A stretch of DNA of 40,573 nt from Candidatus Hydrogenedentota bacterium (GTDB lineage: Bacteria > Hydrogenedentota > Hydrogenedentia > Hydrogenedentales > CAILVY01). The notes under the pieces are model-generated. The model was not told the DNA's origin. It ran no database searches and worked only from the letters and a program-made list of their open reading frames with translations. This document shows, piece after piece, positions 17,049-26,209 of the stretch. Numbering within the stretch: position 1 is the stretch's first letter; the number at the start of each line of letters is the position of its first letter. The stretch lies in the NCBI GenBank assembly GCA_903837785.1, contig CAILVY010000046.1, positions 1-40,573 on the forward strand, given 5' to 3'. The position numbers and the translations under genes were made by a program.

Positions 17049-18446
17049 ATGGGAACACACGCGCGAGCCGGCCTCTTGCCGCTCTATCTGAAGTTGTATG
17101 ACGAAGTGTTGCCGGGACTCCTTCCCGAACTCGAGCCGTTTCTGCAGAACGTGGCGGACTCGCTCCGGGAACAGGGTATCGGCCTGTGCGTGGCGCCGGT
17201 TTCTCGCACGAAGGACGAATGCGGGGCCGCGGTGGCCCAGCTTGTGCGCGAAGACGTGGACGTCATTATCACGCTCCACTTGGCCTATTCGCCGAGCCTG
17301 GAAGCCATCGATGCCTTGTGCGCCGCGCCGCAGCCCGTGCTGATGCTCGATACGACGCCGGACTTCGCGTTCGGCCGAAACGTGGATCCCCAGCGCCTGC
17401 TGTACAACCACGGCATCCATGGCGTGCAGGACCTCGCGAATCTCCTCCTGCGCCGCGGCAAGCCGTACTGGATTGTGGCCGGCCATCTCTCCGATTCGGC
17501 GGTGGCGTCCCGCGCCGCGGCGCAAGTTCGGGGCATTCACGCGGCACGCTGCCTGCGCGATGTGCGCGTCTTGCGCATCGGTCCGGTATTCGAGGGCATG
17601 GGCGATTTCCAGGTCCGCCCGGACGTGCTGGCCTCCGCATGGAATCTTGAAGTGACGGAAATCGCCGCGGAGGATATCATTCCCTACGCCGCCGCGGTCG
17701 AGGATGCCGCGATTGAAGCCGAACTCGAGGCGGACCGCGCTGATTACGCGGTGGATGCGGAGGAAGTGGCGCATCGCCGCTCCCTGCGCGTGGGCCTCGG
17801 ACTCCGCCGTTTGCTGGACGCGGGAAACTACAGCGCGTTCAGCATGAATTTCTCCGCCTTTCAGAGCGGGGAAGGCCCCGTGGACACAGTGCCCTTCCTC
17901 GAATGCTCGAAGGCCATGCGGCGCGGCGTTGGCTATGCCGGGGAAGGCGACGTATTGACGGCGGCGCTGGTCCATGCCCTCCACAAAATAACGCCGTTGT
18001 CTTCGTTCACGGAGATCTTCTGCCCGGACTGGGAGGGCGGCAGCCTCTTTCTTTCGCACATGGGCGAGTTCAATCCCGAACTTGCCGCGGGCAAGGCCCG
18101 GCTCTATGAAAAAGAGTACGCGTTCTCTGCAGCGCAGAATCCCGTGTGTGTGGCGTGCGCGCCCCGGCCGGGTCCGGCAACCTTCGTGAATCTGGCGCCC
18201 GGCCCGGACGACAGTTTCCGCCTCATTATCGCACCCGTGGATATCCTGGAAGACGGCACCCATCCGGATATGCAGGACTGGGTGCGCGCGTGGATGCGTC
18301 CGCGCAGGGCGCTGCCGCGTTTCCTGGAGGCGTATTCAAGGCTGGGCGGCACCCACCACAGCGCGCTCATGCTGGGCGAGCACACGGAGGCCCTGGAGGT
18401 TTTTGCCAGCGCCGCCGGGCTTGAGTCGCACATCATCGAACGATAG
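17049..18446 (+). CDS. L-fucose/L-arabinose isomerase-like protein
   Basis: 465 residues resembling the fucose/arabinose isomerase superfamily: an N-terminal Rossmann-like domain with DVIITLHLAYSPS, a middle domain (RIGPVFEGMGDFQVRPDVL), and the C-terminal ligand-domain stretch YAGEGDVLTAALVHAL with TEIFCPDWEGGSLFLSHMGE. The last two carry the acidic and histidine residues that usually hold Mn2+. The start at 17049 lies 3 bp after the kinase stop. It interconverts an aldose and a ketose. The sugar cannot be told from sequence. Confidence 0.85.
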   Translation: MGTHARAGLLPLYLKLYDEVLPGLLPELEPFLQNVADSLREQGIGLCVAPVSRTKDECGAAVAQLVREDVDVIITLHLAYSPSLEAIDALCAAPQPVLMLDTTPDFAFGRNVDPQRLLYNHGIHGVQDLANLLLRRGKPYWIVAGHLSDSAVASRAAAQVRGIHAARCLRDVRVLRIGPVFEGMGDFQVRPDVLASAWNLEVTEIAAEDIIPYAAAVEDAAIEAELEADRADYAVDAEEVAHRRSLRVGLGLRRLLDAGNYSAFSMNFSAFQSGEGPVDTVPFLECSKAMRRGVGYAGEGDVLTAALVHALHKITPLSSFTEIFCPDWEGGSLFLSHMGEFNPELAAGKARLYEKEYAFSAAQNPVCVACAPRPGPATFVNLAPGPDDSFRLIIAPVDILEDGTHPDMQDWVRAWMRPRRALPRFLEAYSRLGGTHHSALMLGEHTEALEVFASAAGLESHIIER

Positions 18447-18467
18447 CGGAAGGAAAAGACGCTGATC

Positions 18468-20633
18468 ATGACGTTTACTTTTCTGGATATTGCGATCTTC
18501 TGCACGTACTTCGTGGGCGTCGTGCTCTTCGCCGTCGTGGTTACCGCCCGCAGCAAGAACAAGTCTTCCTCCGATTACTTCCTCGCCTCAAACACCCTGC
18601 CGTGGTACGTCGTCGGCGCCTCCTTCATCGCGTCGAACATCTCGACGGAGCATTTCATCGGCATGGTTGGCTGGGGCTTTCTCTACGGCATGGCCGTGGC
18701 CAATTGGGAATGGGGTAACGCCGCGACGTTCAGCGTGCTCATCTGGGTCTTTTTGCCGTTCTACATGCGCGGGAACGTCAGCACGATGCCCGAGTTTCTC
18801 GAACGCCGCTTCAGCCGGCATTGCCGCTGCATCTACGCCGCCGTCATGATTATCGGGCTCGTCATTGCCATGCTGGGCGGCGTGTTGTTTGCCGGTGCCA
18901 AGGCCCTCAACGTCTTTGTCCCCTCCATGTCCATGGAGGTCTCCGTGATCGTGCTGGCCCTGGCGGCGGGCACGTACACAGTGTACGGCGGCCTGCTCTC
19001 CGCAGTATGGGCGGACTTCCTGCAGTACGTCCTGCTCATGATCGGCGGCATCATCGTGAGTGTCTTCGGCCTGTACTACGCGGGCGGATTTGGCGAACTG
19101 ACCCGGGACCTCCCCGAGAAGTTCATCATGCTCTACCCGTCGACCCATCCCGCCATCCCCTGGACCGGCGTCGTCTCGATGCTCGTGTCCGTCGGCGTCT
19201 GGTACAGTTGCGCCAATCAATTCATGGTTCAGCGCTGTCTTGGCGCCCGCTCCGAATGGGACGCGCGCATGGGCGTCGTCATGGCCGGCTTCAGCAAGGC
19301 AATACTCCCCTTCATTGTTGTCGTTCCCGGCATCATCGCGTTCCATCTGTTTCAGGATCGCATCAGCGACGGCGATCAGGCCTGGCCCTTCCTCGTGCGC
19401 ACTTTCTTGCCGAGCGGCCTGGCGGGCCTGGTCCTCGCCGGCCTCGCCAGCGCCATCCTGTCCACGCTCAGCGCCATCACGAACAGTTCCGCCACGATCT
19501 TCACGCTCGATCTCTACAAGCCCCTGCTGCGGCCCCAGGCGGGCGATCGCGAGCTGCATGCGGTCGGCCGCATCAGCGCGGTGGCCGTCATGATTGTGGG
19601 CATCCTCGTCGCGCTCATTCTCGTGCGCAACCCGGGCGTAACAGTGTTTGGCGTGATTCAGACCACGTTCTTCTACATCGCGCCGCCCATCGCGGCGACG
19701 TTTCTGATTGGCATCCTGTGGCGGCGCGCCACGGCGGCCGGCGCCCTGGCCACGCTCATCCTCGGCTTCGCGCTGTATCTGCCCTTGACGAAGTACGTGC
19801 TCTTCCCGCGCATTCCATGGCTCCGGCCCTACGACAATTTCATGCATCACACGTTCGCCATCTTTCTCTTCTCCGCCGTCACGCTGATCGCCGTGTCGCT
19901 GTTCACGCGGCCCGAATCCGCCGATCGCCTTGCCGGCGTTATCTGGTCGCGCAGCGCCCTCGGCGTTCTCGCGTCCGAACGCCATCGCTATCGCGGTTTC
20001 CGCAGTCTCGGCCTGTGGTGGGCGCTCATGGTTGCGTTGATCGCGGCGCTGTATGTCTGGACGAACAGCCGCGGCAGCAGGACCGCCTGGCTCGAGGCGG
20101 AAGAGACCGCGTACTCCCTGACGGGGGGCGGAAGCGCGCTCGTCCAGGATCGTGGGACCCTCCCCGAGTTCAACCTGTGGACCGGCAAAGGGCAAGTCCT
20201 CTTCAAACCGGCCGCGGGAGACAACGCCATCCGCTTCTCCCTGTCCGTGCCCGAAGCGGGGAACTATGCGGTCGATGCAGTGATTACGCGCGGGCCCGAG
20301 TACGGCGCATTCAGAGTACTCGTGAATGGGCAGCCCGCATCGATGCGATTTCTGACTGCGGCCCGCTCGGGCACCCACGGGATCCGGGCCGCCTGGAAGA
20401 AGACGGAAGTCTTTGACGCCCGGCGTTCCGCCGAACCCGCCACAGAAGACCTGGCGGGCCTGGACAGCGTTGCGGGCGCCCACGTCGTGCAGCGGATCTC
20501 CCTGGGCAATTTCGTGCTCCCCACGGGCGCGGCCACGCTGAGCTTTGTGCCCGAGAACGCCGGGCAGGATATGGGATGGATTGGCGTTGATCAGATTATG
20601 TTGACGCAACGCGATCCGCAGCCAGGAGACTGA
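18468..20633 (+). CDS. SSS-family sodium:solute symporter with C-terminal beta-rich domain
   Basis: 721 residues. Residues 1-535 form a solute:sodium symporter with about 14 membrane helices and family motifs SDYFLASNTLPWYVVGASF, GGLLSAVWADFLQY and LAGLASAILSTLSAITNSSA. Family members usually end near 500-550 residues. Here a last helix (about 518-535) is followed by roughly 185 residues (539-721) of non-membrane sequence with AGNYAVDAVITRGPEYGAFR and GWIGVDQIML, resembling carbohydrate-binding beta-sandwich modules. SD AAGGAAAAGA precedes the ATG. It lies between the isomerase and URO-D genes and probably imports the sugar used by the operon, driven by sodium. Confidence 0.9.
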   Translation: MTFTFLDIAIFCTYFVGVVLFAVVVTARSKNKSSSDYFLASNTLPWYVVGASFIASNISTEHFIGMVGWGFLYGMAVANWEWGNAATFSVLIWVFLPFYMRGNVSTMPEFLERRFSRHCRCIYAAVMIIGLVIAMLGGVLFAGAKALNVFVPSMSMEVSVIVLALAAGTYTVYGGLLSAVWADFLQYVLLMIGGIIVSVFGLYYAGGFGELTRDLPEKFIMLYPSTHPAIPWTGVVSMLVSVGVWYSCANQFMVQRCLGARSEWDARMGVVMAGFSKAILPFIVVVPGIIAFHLFQDRISDGDQAWPFLVRTFLPSGLAGLVLAGLASAILSTLSAITNSSATIFTLDLYKPLLRPQAGDRELHAVGRISAVAVMIVGILVALILVRNPGVTVFGVIQTTFFYIAPPIAATFLIGILWRRATAAGALATLILGFALYLPLTKYVLFPRIPWLRPYDNFMHHTFAIFLFSAVTLIAVSLFTRPESADRLAGVIWSRSALGVLASERHRYRGFRSLGLWWALMVALIAALYVWTNSRGSRTAWLEAEETAYSLTGGGSALVQDRGTLPEFNLWTGKGQVLFKPAAGDNAIRFSLSVPEAGNYAVDAVITRGPEYGAFRVLVNGQPASMRFLTAARSGTHGIRAAWKKTEVFDARRSAEPATEDLAGLDSVAGAHVVQRISLGNFVLPTGAATLSFVPENAGQDMGWIGVDQIMLTQRDPQPGD

Positions 20634-20660
20634 GAAGCGTGTTGGAACGGGAGGCGTGCT

Positions 20661-21848
20661 GTGCAGACGCCATGGATTGAAGCGCGACAGCTTGCGCGGG
20701 CCAAGGAACGCAATGAGGCGTTCTGGGCCGGCACGCTGGACGACGGGCCGCTCTTGTGGCTCTCCGCGCCGAACGCCCGCCCCGGCGCCGTTCCGCCGGA
20801 ACCGGATTCCGAAGATGCGCTCTGGACAGACGTGGACTACGTCATCGCGGCCGCGGAGAGCGGGCTCGCGCGCACGCACTACGCGGGCGATGCCCTGCCC
20901 GTCTATACCCCGTGGCTCGGGCCGGATCAGTTCGCGGCATGGCTCGGCGCGGACATGGCGCTCAAGCCGCGCGAATTCACCTCCTGGATCACGCCCTTTG
21001 TAACAGACTGGGAAGAACATCCCGCCCTGTGCATTCGCCCGGAGAACCGGTGGTGGAAACTGTATCTCGCGTTGCTGCGGCGTGCCGCCGAGGCGGGAAA
21101 GGACAAGTGGGTCACCGGTTATCCTGATCTCCACTGCGGCATCGACGCCCTCAGCGCCATTCGGGGTCCGGAAAACCTCGCGATGGACTTGCTCACGCGG
21201 CCCGATGCCGTTCATCGTGCCATGGCGCAGATGACGGAACTCGCAACGCGCGTCATCAACACGGCTTCGAACATCCTGCTGCCGTTTGGACAGGGAACCA
21301 GCAACTGGACGATGGGCTGGAGCGCCAAGCGCTTCTTCTGTGTCGGCCAGAACGATTTCACGTGCATGATCAGCCCGGAGGCCTTCAACGCGTTCTGCCT
21401 TCAGGACACGCTTTCGGCATGCCGGCACGTGGATTACAGCCTCTATCATCTGGATGGACCGGATGCCATCCGTCACGTGCCGGCGCTGCTCTCGATTGAA
21501 GAATTGACCTGCATCCAGTGGATTCAGGGCGCGGGCGCGCCTTTGCCGTCCGCCTGGATTCCGCTCTTGCGCCAGATCCAGGACGCCGGCAAGTCAGTCC
21601 AGGTCTATTATGGGCCGAGCCATGGCGCCAGCGCGGATCTGCGCGCGGAACTCGAGGTCCTCTGCGAACAGCTCGATCCTGCGCGGCTCTTCTTCTGGGC
21701 GATCGTGGATTCCGCGGAGGAGGCGGACAGCCTCGTCCGGCACGCGCGCGCACTGGCCGCGGCCAGGCGCCCCGCGCAGGCACACTTCGGAAGCAACAAG
21801 TCGACGGCCGCGCAACGCCCCAGACACGACGGGATGAGGAAGCCATGA
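20661..21848 (+). CDS. URO-D-superfamily protein
   Basis: 395 residues with the (beta/alpha)8 fold outline of uroporphyrinogen decarboxylase/MtaA-CmuA methyltransferases: WKLYLALLRRAAEAGKDKWV, MDLLTRPDAVHRAMAQMTEL, DYSLYHLDGPDAIRH and a terminal acidic helix. The GTG start at 20661 follows GGGAGG (20649-20654) at 7 bp. The next gene starts inside its stop codon (ATGA). Such paralogues are numerous in glycan-degrading bacteria and their reactions are mostly unknown. Heme synthesis is unlikely in this operon. Demethylation or decarboxylation of a sugar-derived compound is possible but is my inference. Confidence 0.8.
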   Translation: MQTPWIEARQLARAKERNEAFWAGTLDDGPLLWLSAPNARPGAVPPEPDSEDALWTDVDYVIAAAESGLARTHYAGDALPVYTPWLGPDQFAAWLGADMALKPREFTSWITPFVTDWEEHPALCIRPENRWWKLYLALLRRAAEAGKDKWVTGYPDLHCGIDALSAIRGPENLAMDLLTRPDAVHRAMAQMTELATRVINTASNILLPFGQGTSNWTMGWSAKRFFCVGQNDFTCMISPEAFNAFCLQDTLSACRHVDYSLYHLDGPDAIRHVPALLSIEELTCIQWIQGAGAPLPSAWIPLLRQIQDAGKSVQVYYGPSHGASADLRAELEVLCEQLDPARLFFWAIVDSAEEADSLVRHARALAAARRPAQAHFGSNKSTAAQRPRHDGMRKP

Positions 21849-22909
21849 GTGAAATTCCCCTCTTCTATGTCTACACATACAACGACGTGGACCGCGCGTT
21901 CTGGGCGGAGCACCTCAAGGACTGGGTGCCGCCCCGGCTCCTCGACGCCCATGTGCATATCGTGGATCCGGCGTTTCAAATCGAACCGCTCACGGAGGAA
22001 CTCCGCCGCTCGTACTGGGTGATGGAACTGCTCGAGATGCAGGACGTTGAAACCGCGGCCCGCTGTATTCGAACCGTGTTTCCCGGACGCGACGTGGGCT
22101 GCATCGGCTTCGGCTTTCCCTCGCTCGATTGGGACGTCGAAGGCAGCAATGCGTATGTGTTCGCCGAGATGGCGCGGCGCGGCTGGAATGCCCTGGCGCT
22201 CGTGCGCCCAAGCTGGACGGCGGAGCAGATTGACACGCTCCTGGCGCAACCCGGGGTCCTGGGCGTGAAGCCGTACTATCAGATGATCGGCCGCGACACT
22301 CAGCAGCGCGACCGCTATCTCGAAGCCAGCATCTTCGACTTTCTTCCCCATCATCAGTTGGAGGCGCTCGACGCGCGGGGCGCCTGGGTGACGCTGCATG
22401 TGCCGCGGAGCGGCCGGCTGGGCGACCCGGACAACCTCCGCGAAGTCAGGGAACTGCGCCGGCGCTATCCACGCATCGTCCTCGTGCTCGCCCATCTTGG
22501 GCGCTCCTACACGCTGCCCCACGCGATGGAAGGGCTCCAACCGCTTGCGGACGACCCCGGCCTGTACTTCGACAATTCCGCGGTCATGAATCCCGAAGTG
22601 CACCGCTTCGCCATCAAGACCCTTGGAACCGGGCGCATTCTCTACGGCACGGACAATCCCGTGTTCTACATGCGCGGCCGCCAACAATGGCGCGGGACCA
22701 CATACATCAACCGGACAAGCCATTCGTTCCATTTCAACAAGGAACGGGAAGCGCCGGAAATCGAAGCGGGTTACACGCTCTACATGTATGAGGCCCTCCG
22801 CGCGCTGAAATGGGCCTGCGAAGAGGAGTCCATCACCCCGGGGCAGGTGCAGGCGATGCTCCATGACAATGCCCGCGGCCTGATTGACCGCGTGTTGCGC
22901 AACAAGTAA
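21845..22909 (+). CDS. Metal-dependent amidohydrolase (TIM barrel)
   Basis: 354 residues. LLDAHVHI gives the metal-binding HxH (H36, H38), VTLHVPRSG and VLAHLGRS supply further histidines, and YGTDNPVF the catalytic aspartate, so the full amidohydrolase-2 metal site is present, unlike the gene at 5307. The ATG at 21845 overlaps the stop of the URO-D gene, implying translational coupling. A frame continues upstream inside that gene but is a shadow. No signal peptide. It probably opens a lactone or decarboxylates a ring intermediate. The product is not predictable from sequence. Confidence 0.85.
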   Translation: MSEIPLFYVYTYNDVDRAFWAEHLKDWVPPRLLDAHVHIVDPAFQIEPLTEELRRSYWVMELLEMQDVETAARCIRTVFPGRDVGCIGFGFPSLDWDVEGSNAYVFAEMARRGWNALALVRPSWTAEQIDTLLAQPGVLGVKPYYQMIGRDTQQRDRYLEASIFDFLPHHQLEALDARGAWVTLHVPRSGRLGDPDNLREVRELRRRYPRIVLVLAHLGRSYTLPHAMEGLQPLADDPGLYFDNSAVMNPEVHRFAIKTLGTGRILYGTDNPVFYMRGRQQWRGTTYINRTSHSFHFNKEREAPEIEAGYTLYMYEALRALKWACEEESITPGQVQAMLHDNARGLIDRVLRNK

Positions 22910-22982
22910 CCGCCGTTCATCCCGGGAAGGCGACGCGGTGCGCCAGTCCGGACAGTTCTCGAGACAACGGAGATGCGAAACG

Positions 22983-24230
22983 ATGAAACGCAGGGACTTC
23001 ATCAGGGCGGCTTCGGGCGGCGCGGCCGCCGCGCTGGCGGGAGCCGCTGCCGCGGAGGAACACACGGCCATGCCAACGCTGCCGGCACGTCAAGGGGCGC
23101 CACTGCCCGAACTGGGCTCGCATTGGGGCCTCTTCGAAAAACTCGCCGAGCGCTCGGCGCAGCCCGGGATGAGCTTTCTCCGCGCCGAGTTTTCGGACGT
23201 TGCCACGTGGAGCGAGACGGCGCGCGCGTATCTGTGCTCCTGCCTCCAGTACGCACCGCCGGCTTGTGACCCGAATCCGGAGCTTGTCGAGAAAGTGGAT
23301 CGCGGCGCATTCACGCGCGAGCGCGTGCTGATCAACACGGCCCCGGACATTCGCATCCCCGTGTACGTCCTCGTGCCGAAGGGCCTCCGGCAGCCCGCCC
23401 CGGCCGTGGTCGCTCTGCACGATCACGGCGGCTTCTACTTCTGGGGCAAGGAGAAACTCGTTGAGGTCGAGCCGGAGCATCCCGCCCTGGCAAAGCACAA
23501 GCAGACGTGCTACGGCGGACAGAGCCTCGCCGATGCCTTGGCGCAGCGCGGCTACGTCGTCATCGTCTCGGACATGCTCCATTTCGGCGAGCGCGGCCTC
23601 TACCTGAACGCCGATCCCGAACGCATCGCGAAACGCTCCGCCGCCGTGACCCAGCGGGACATCGAGGAATTCAACGCGCGCGCGTGGGCGCACGAAGAAC
23701 TTGTGGCGCGCGCCGCACTCGCCTGCGGCACGACCTGGGCCGGGATCAATGTGATGGACGATCAGCGCGTCGCGGACTACCTGCTCACGCGGCCCGAAGT
23801 GGACCCCAAACGCGTCGGCTGCCTCGGGCTCAGCCTCGGCTCCGTGCGCGCCATCTTCCTCGGCGCATTGCACGAGGCCGTGCGGGCCTCCGTGGCCGTG
23901 TGCTGGATGGCGGAGTATCACCAGATGCTCCGCGACCACCTCTACAACTGCATCGGATTCACGAAACTCGTCCCGGGGCTCTACACGCAATTGGGCTGGG
24001 AAGACCTGGGCGGGCTGCATCTCCCCGGCCACCTCATGACGATCAACGGCTTGAAGGACGAGCTTTACCCGCTCCAGGCGGGCCGGGACGCCGTCGAGAA
24101 ACTCCAGCAGATCTTCGCCAAGGCCGGCATGCCCGGGCACTATCAGGGCGTCTTCTTCGACGGCCCCCACGAGTTCAACCGCGACATGCAAACCCTCGCT
24201 TTCGACTGGCTGGACCAGCACCTCGCGTAA
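22983..24230 (+). CDS. Tat-exported alpha/beta hydrolase (abhydrolase_7/acetyl-xylan-esterase-like)
   Basis: 415 residues. MKRRDFIRAASGGAAAALAG is a Tat signal peptide. The alpha/beta hydrolase core shows AVVALHDHGGFYFWGKE (oxyanion region), nucleophile S284 in GLSLGS, an acid D359 in NGLKDELYP and catalytic H396 in GPHEFN, completing a Ser-Asp-His triad. It resembles large bacterial acetyl-xylan-esterase-type proteins. A carboxylic ester, for example acetyl or uronic ester groups on polysaccharide, is the likely substrate. GGAGATG precedes the ATG. It is the last gene of the operon and converges with the GH36 gene. Confidence 0.85.
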   Translation: MKRRDFIRAASGGAAAALAGAAAAEEHTAMPTLPARQGAPLPELGSHWGLFEKLAERSAQPGMSFLRAEFSDVATWSETARAYLCSCLQYAPPACDPNPELVEKVDRGAFTRERVLINTAPDIRIPVYVLVPKGLRQPAPAVVALHDHGGFYFWGKEKLVEVEPEHPALAKHKQTCYGGQSLADALAQRGYVVIVSDMLHFGERGLYLNADPERIAKRSAAVTQRDIEEFNARAWAHEELVARAALACGTTWAGINVMDDQRVADYLLTRPEVDPKRVGCLGLSLGSVRAIFLGALHEAVRASVAVCWMAEYHQMLRDHLYNCIGFTKLVPGLYTQLGWEDLGGLHLPGHLMTINGLKDELYPLQAGRDAVEKLQQIFAKAGMPGHYQGVFFDGPHEFNRDMQTLAFDWLDQHLA

Positions 24231-24281
24231 TCGTCCGGGGCAATATCTCGCCTGCACCCGCGTGCATATAACGTGAGTCGT

Positions 24282-26090
24282 CTACTTCGTTCCCGCGGGA
24301 ACGGGGGTGCACTCGAGCAGGAGCGCGGAGTGCCGGGGCAGGGCCTTCAGCACGAAGGTGCCCGCATGGGTCCCGAAGTCATCGCCGCTCCAGTAGTCTT
24401 TTACGGCGCAGGGCTCGGGGAGGGTGATCGTGGCATCCGCGGCTTCGTCGGTCCAGTTGAAGACGCAGATCATGTGGCGGCCCTCGAGATCGATGCGCCC
24501 GACACGGAACGAGTCGTCGTCAAAGCGCGCGGCCGCGGCGGTTGGGGGCGCCAGTTTGCGGAGCATGGCGAGGCGCTCGGGGCTGAGGCGGGTGAGGTCG
24601 TCGCCGGAGAGGAGCATGCCGCCCGAGGCATAGATGGCCGTGGCGTGGAAGCGGAACTCCTCCTCGGGGAGTTTCCCCGTGAGCAGTACGCAGTCCGGAT
24701 CGTTCCACCAGAAGCGGCCGTTCTGCCAATTGCGGTGAAAGGTCTCGCGGGCGGTGTTGGAGAAGCTTTCCCAGGAGCGGCTCGTGTCGTTGGAGACGCG
24801 TGCGCCGTGGATCACGCCGAGCGAGGGCCATAGCGGATGATTGCAGCCGAGGACGAAGCTGCCTTCCGCGCCGCGCAGGACGGCCTCCATGCCGCGACGA
24901 TAGGCCTCGACCCGCGTGGCCTTGGCGTCGTGGAAACGTCCGCCGTGCATCGCGCCCCAGAAGTTGGCGTCGAGTTTGAAGTAGGTGCATCCCCACTCGC
25001 GGTGCATGATGCGGAACACGTCCTCGAGGTGCTTCTGCGCCTCGGGGTGGGTGCCGTCCAGGGCGTACCACGGCCCGTTGCGCCAGCCGCCGAAGGTCAC
25101 CCGGTCCGAGCGGAGCGGTTTGCCCGCATCGTCCATAATGAACCATTCCGGGTGTTCCTGGAAGACTTTCGAGTGTTCTTCGGCGATAAAGGGGGCGACC
25201 CAGATGGCGGGCTCGGATTTCGCCTCGCGAATCTGTTGGAGGACCTCCTTGATGCCGCCCCGGAACGCTTTGCCCGTCTCGAGCCAATCGCCCATCGCCG
25301 CCTGATAGCCGTCGTCGATCTGCACGTACTTCAGCGCCGGAATCTGCTCCGCAATGAACTCGAGATTGCGCTGCACCTGCGCCGCGGTGACCGCCGGCCC
25401 GAAGCAGTACCAGGAGCACCAGCCGGTGGGCACCGGCTCAAAGCGGAGTGGGGGATGATTCGCCTTGATCCGGTCGCCCAGGGCCGCCAGGAGCGCCTCG
25501 CGGTCGCGGCCCGCGCCAAACCAGCATTCCTCCAGGGACCAGGTCTCCCCCGGAGCGAGCGTGAGGTTCTCTGTGTCGATCACCGCCTCGATGGACGCCG
25601 GCCGCACATGGAACTTGCCAACAAAGCGCCGGCACGAGGTGAAGCCCATGGACACAATGTCCCCGGAGGGCGGCGTCAGCGTGAGCATGCCGTAGGCGGT
25701 GATGGCGTCCGCGGGTTGCGGAATCTTGTAGTGCGCGCGGTCCGTGTAGCCGCCGAGGTCCACCGGCTGGCCGAGCGTGCCGCCGGTTTGCGAGAGCATC
25801 GTGAAGCCTTCGCCATAGAAGCGCGTCTCGGGGGGCAGGTTATGCCCGGCGCGGAACAGGACCACCTCCGTGATGCGGGCGTCCTCCGTGCCGGTGTTTG
25901 TCAGCGTTGCGCGGCACAGGGCCCCATCCCAGGCGCGCTCGAGCTGAACGTGTTGCGCCGCCCCGGCGTCCGCCGTCACGACCACGCCCGGCGCCACTTT
26001 CACGGCCTCCAGGTTCAGCGCGTTCTCCGCGCTCCCCGCCGCGGCGCAACAGGCCCCGGCAATGACGAAGATCACGATTCCGTTTCGCAT
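24282..26090 (-). CDS. GH36-type alpha-galactosidase (melibiase-like)
   Basis: 602 residues with a signal peptide (MRNGIVIFVIAGACCAAAGS). An N-terminal beta-supersandwich is followed by the TIM barrel: PTGWCSWYCFGP, YVQIDDGYQ, IWVAPFIAEEHS, and the nucleophile D374 in YFKLDANFW. The acid/base is probably D435 in VSNDTSRSW. These are the landmark motifs of GH36/GH27 melibiases. A small beta domain ends the protein. It probably removes terminal alpha-galactose or similar residues from secreted or periplasmic glycans. The gene is convergent with the catabolic operon and lies downstream of the oxidoreductase gene, separated by a hairpin. Confidence 0.9.
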   Translation of the reverse strand: MRNGIVIFVIAGACCAAAGSAENALNLEAVKVAPGVVVTADAGAAQHVQLERAWDGALCRATLTNTGTEDARITEVVLFRAGHNLPPETRFYGEGFTMLSQTGGTLGQPVDLGGYTDRAHYKIPQPADAITAYGMLTLTPPSGDIVSMGFTSCRRFVGKFHVRPASIEAVIDTENLTLAPGETWSLEECWFGAGRDREALLAALGDRIKANHPPLRFEPVPTGWCSWYCFGPAVTAAQVQRNLEFIAEQIPALKYVQIDDGYQAAMGDWLETGKAFRGGIKEVLQQIREAKSEPAIWVAPFIAEEHSKVFQEHPEWFIMDDAGKPLRSDRVTFGGWRNGPWYALDGTHPEAQKHLEDVFRIMHREWGCTYFKLDANFWGAMHGGRFHDAKATRVEAYRRGMEAVLRGAEGSFVLGCNHPLWPSLGVIHGARVSNDTSRSWESFSNTARETFHRNWQNGRFWWNDPDCVLLTGKLPEEEFRFHATAIYASGGMLLSGDDLTRLSPERLAMLRKLAPPTAAAARFDDDSFRVGRIDLEGRHMICVFNWTDEAADATITLPEPCAVKDYWSGDDFGTHAGTFVLKALPRHSALLLECTPVPAGTK

Positions 26091-26142
26091 GGATTCATCC
26101 TCCCGCGCCCGCGCGCGGCGTCACCCGTTCAACCCAGGACAA

Positions 26143-26177
26143 AGCCCTCTCCGGCGGCCTGCACCGCGGAGAGGGCT
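26143..26177 (-). terminator. Intrinsic terminator-like hairpin after the oxidoreductase gene
   Basis: An 11-bp perfect stem, AGCCCTCTCCG (26143-26153) with CGGAGAGGGCT (26167-26177), has a 13-nt loop. On the minus strand it is followed by a short T-run (TTTGTCC). It sits 33 bp past the stop of the oxidoreductase gene and upstream of the GH36 start, so those two genes are probably transcribed separately. Confidence 0.7.
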
Positions 26178-26209
26178 GAACGTGCCGGAAACCCCGAATC
26201 ACCGCGGGA

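Noticed and set aside
18588..21476. 962-codon open frame on the minus strand
   Set aside because: Antisense to the symporter and URO-D genes. The translation has Asp/His/Arg-rich runs and no domain, and it is explained by the codon bias of the real genes.
24231..24281. Search for a bidirectional terminator between convergent genes
   Set aside because: No stem of convincing length with a T-run was found in the 51 bp.
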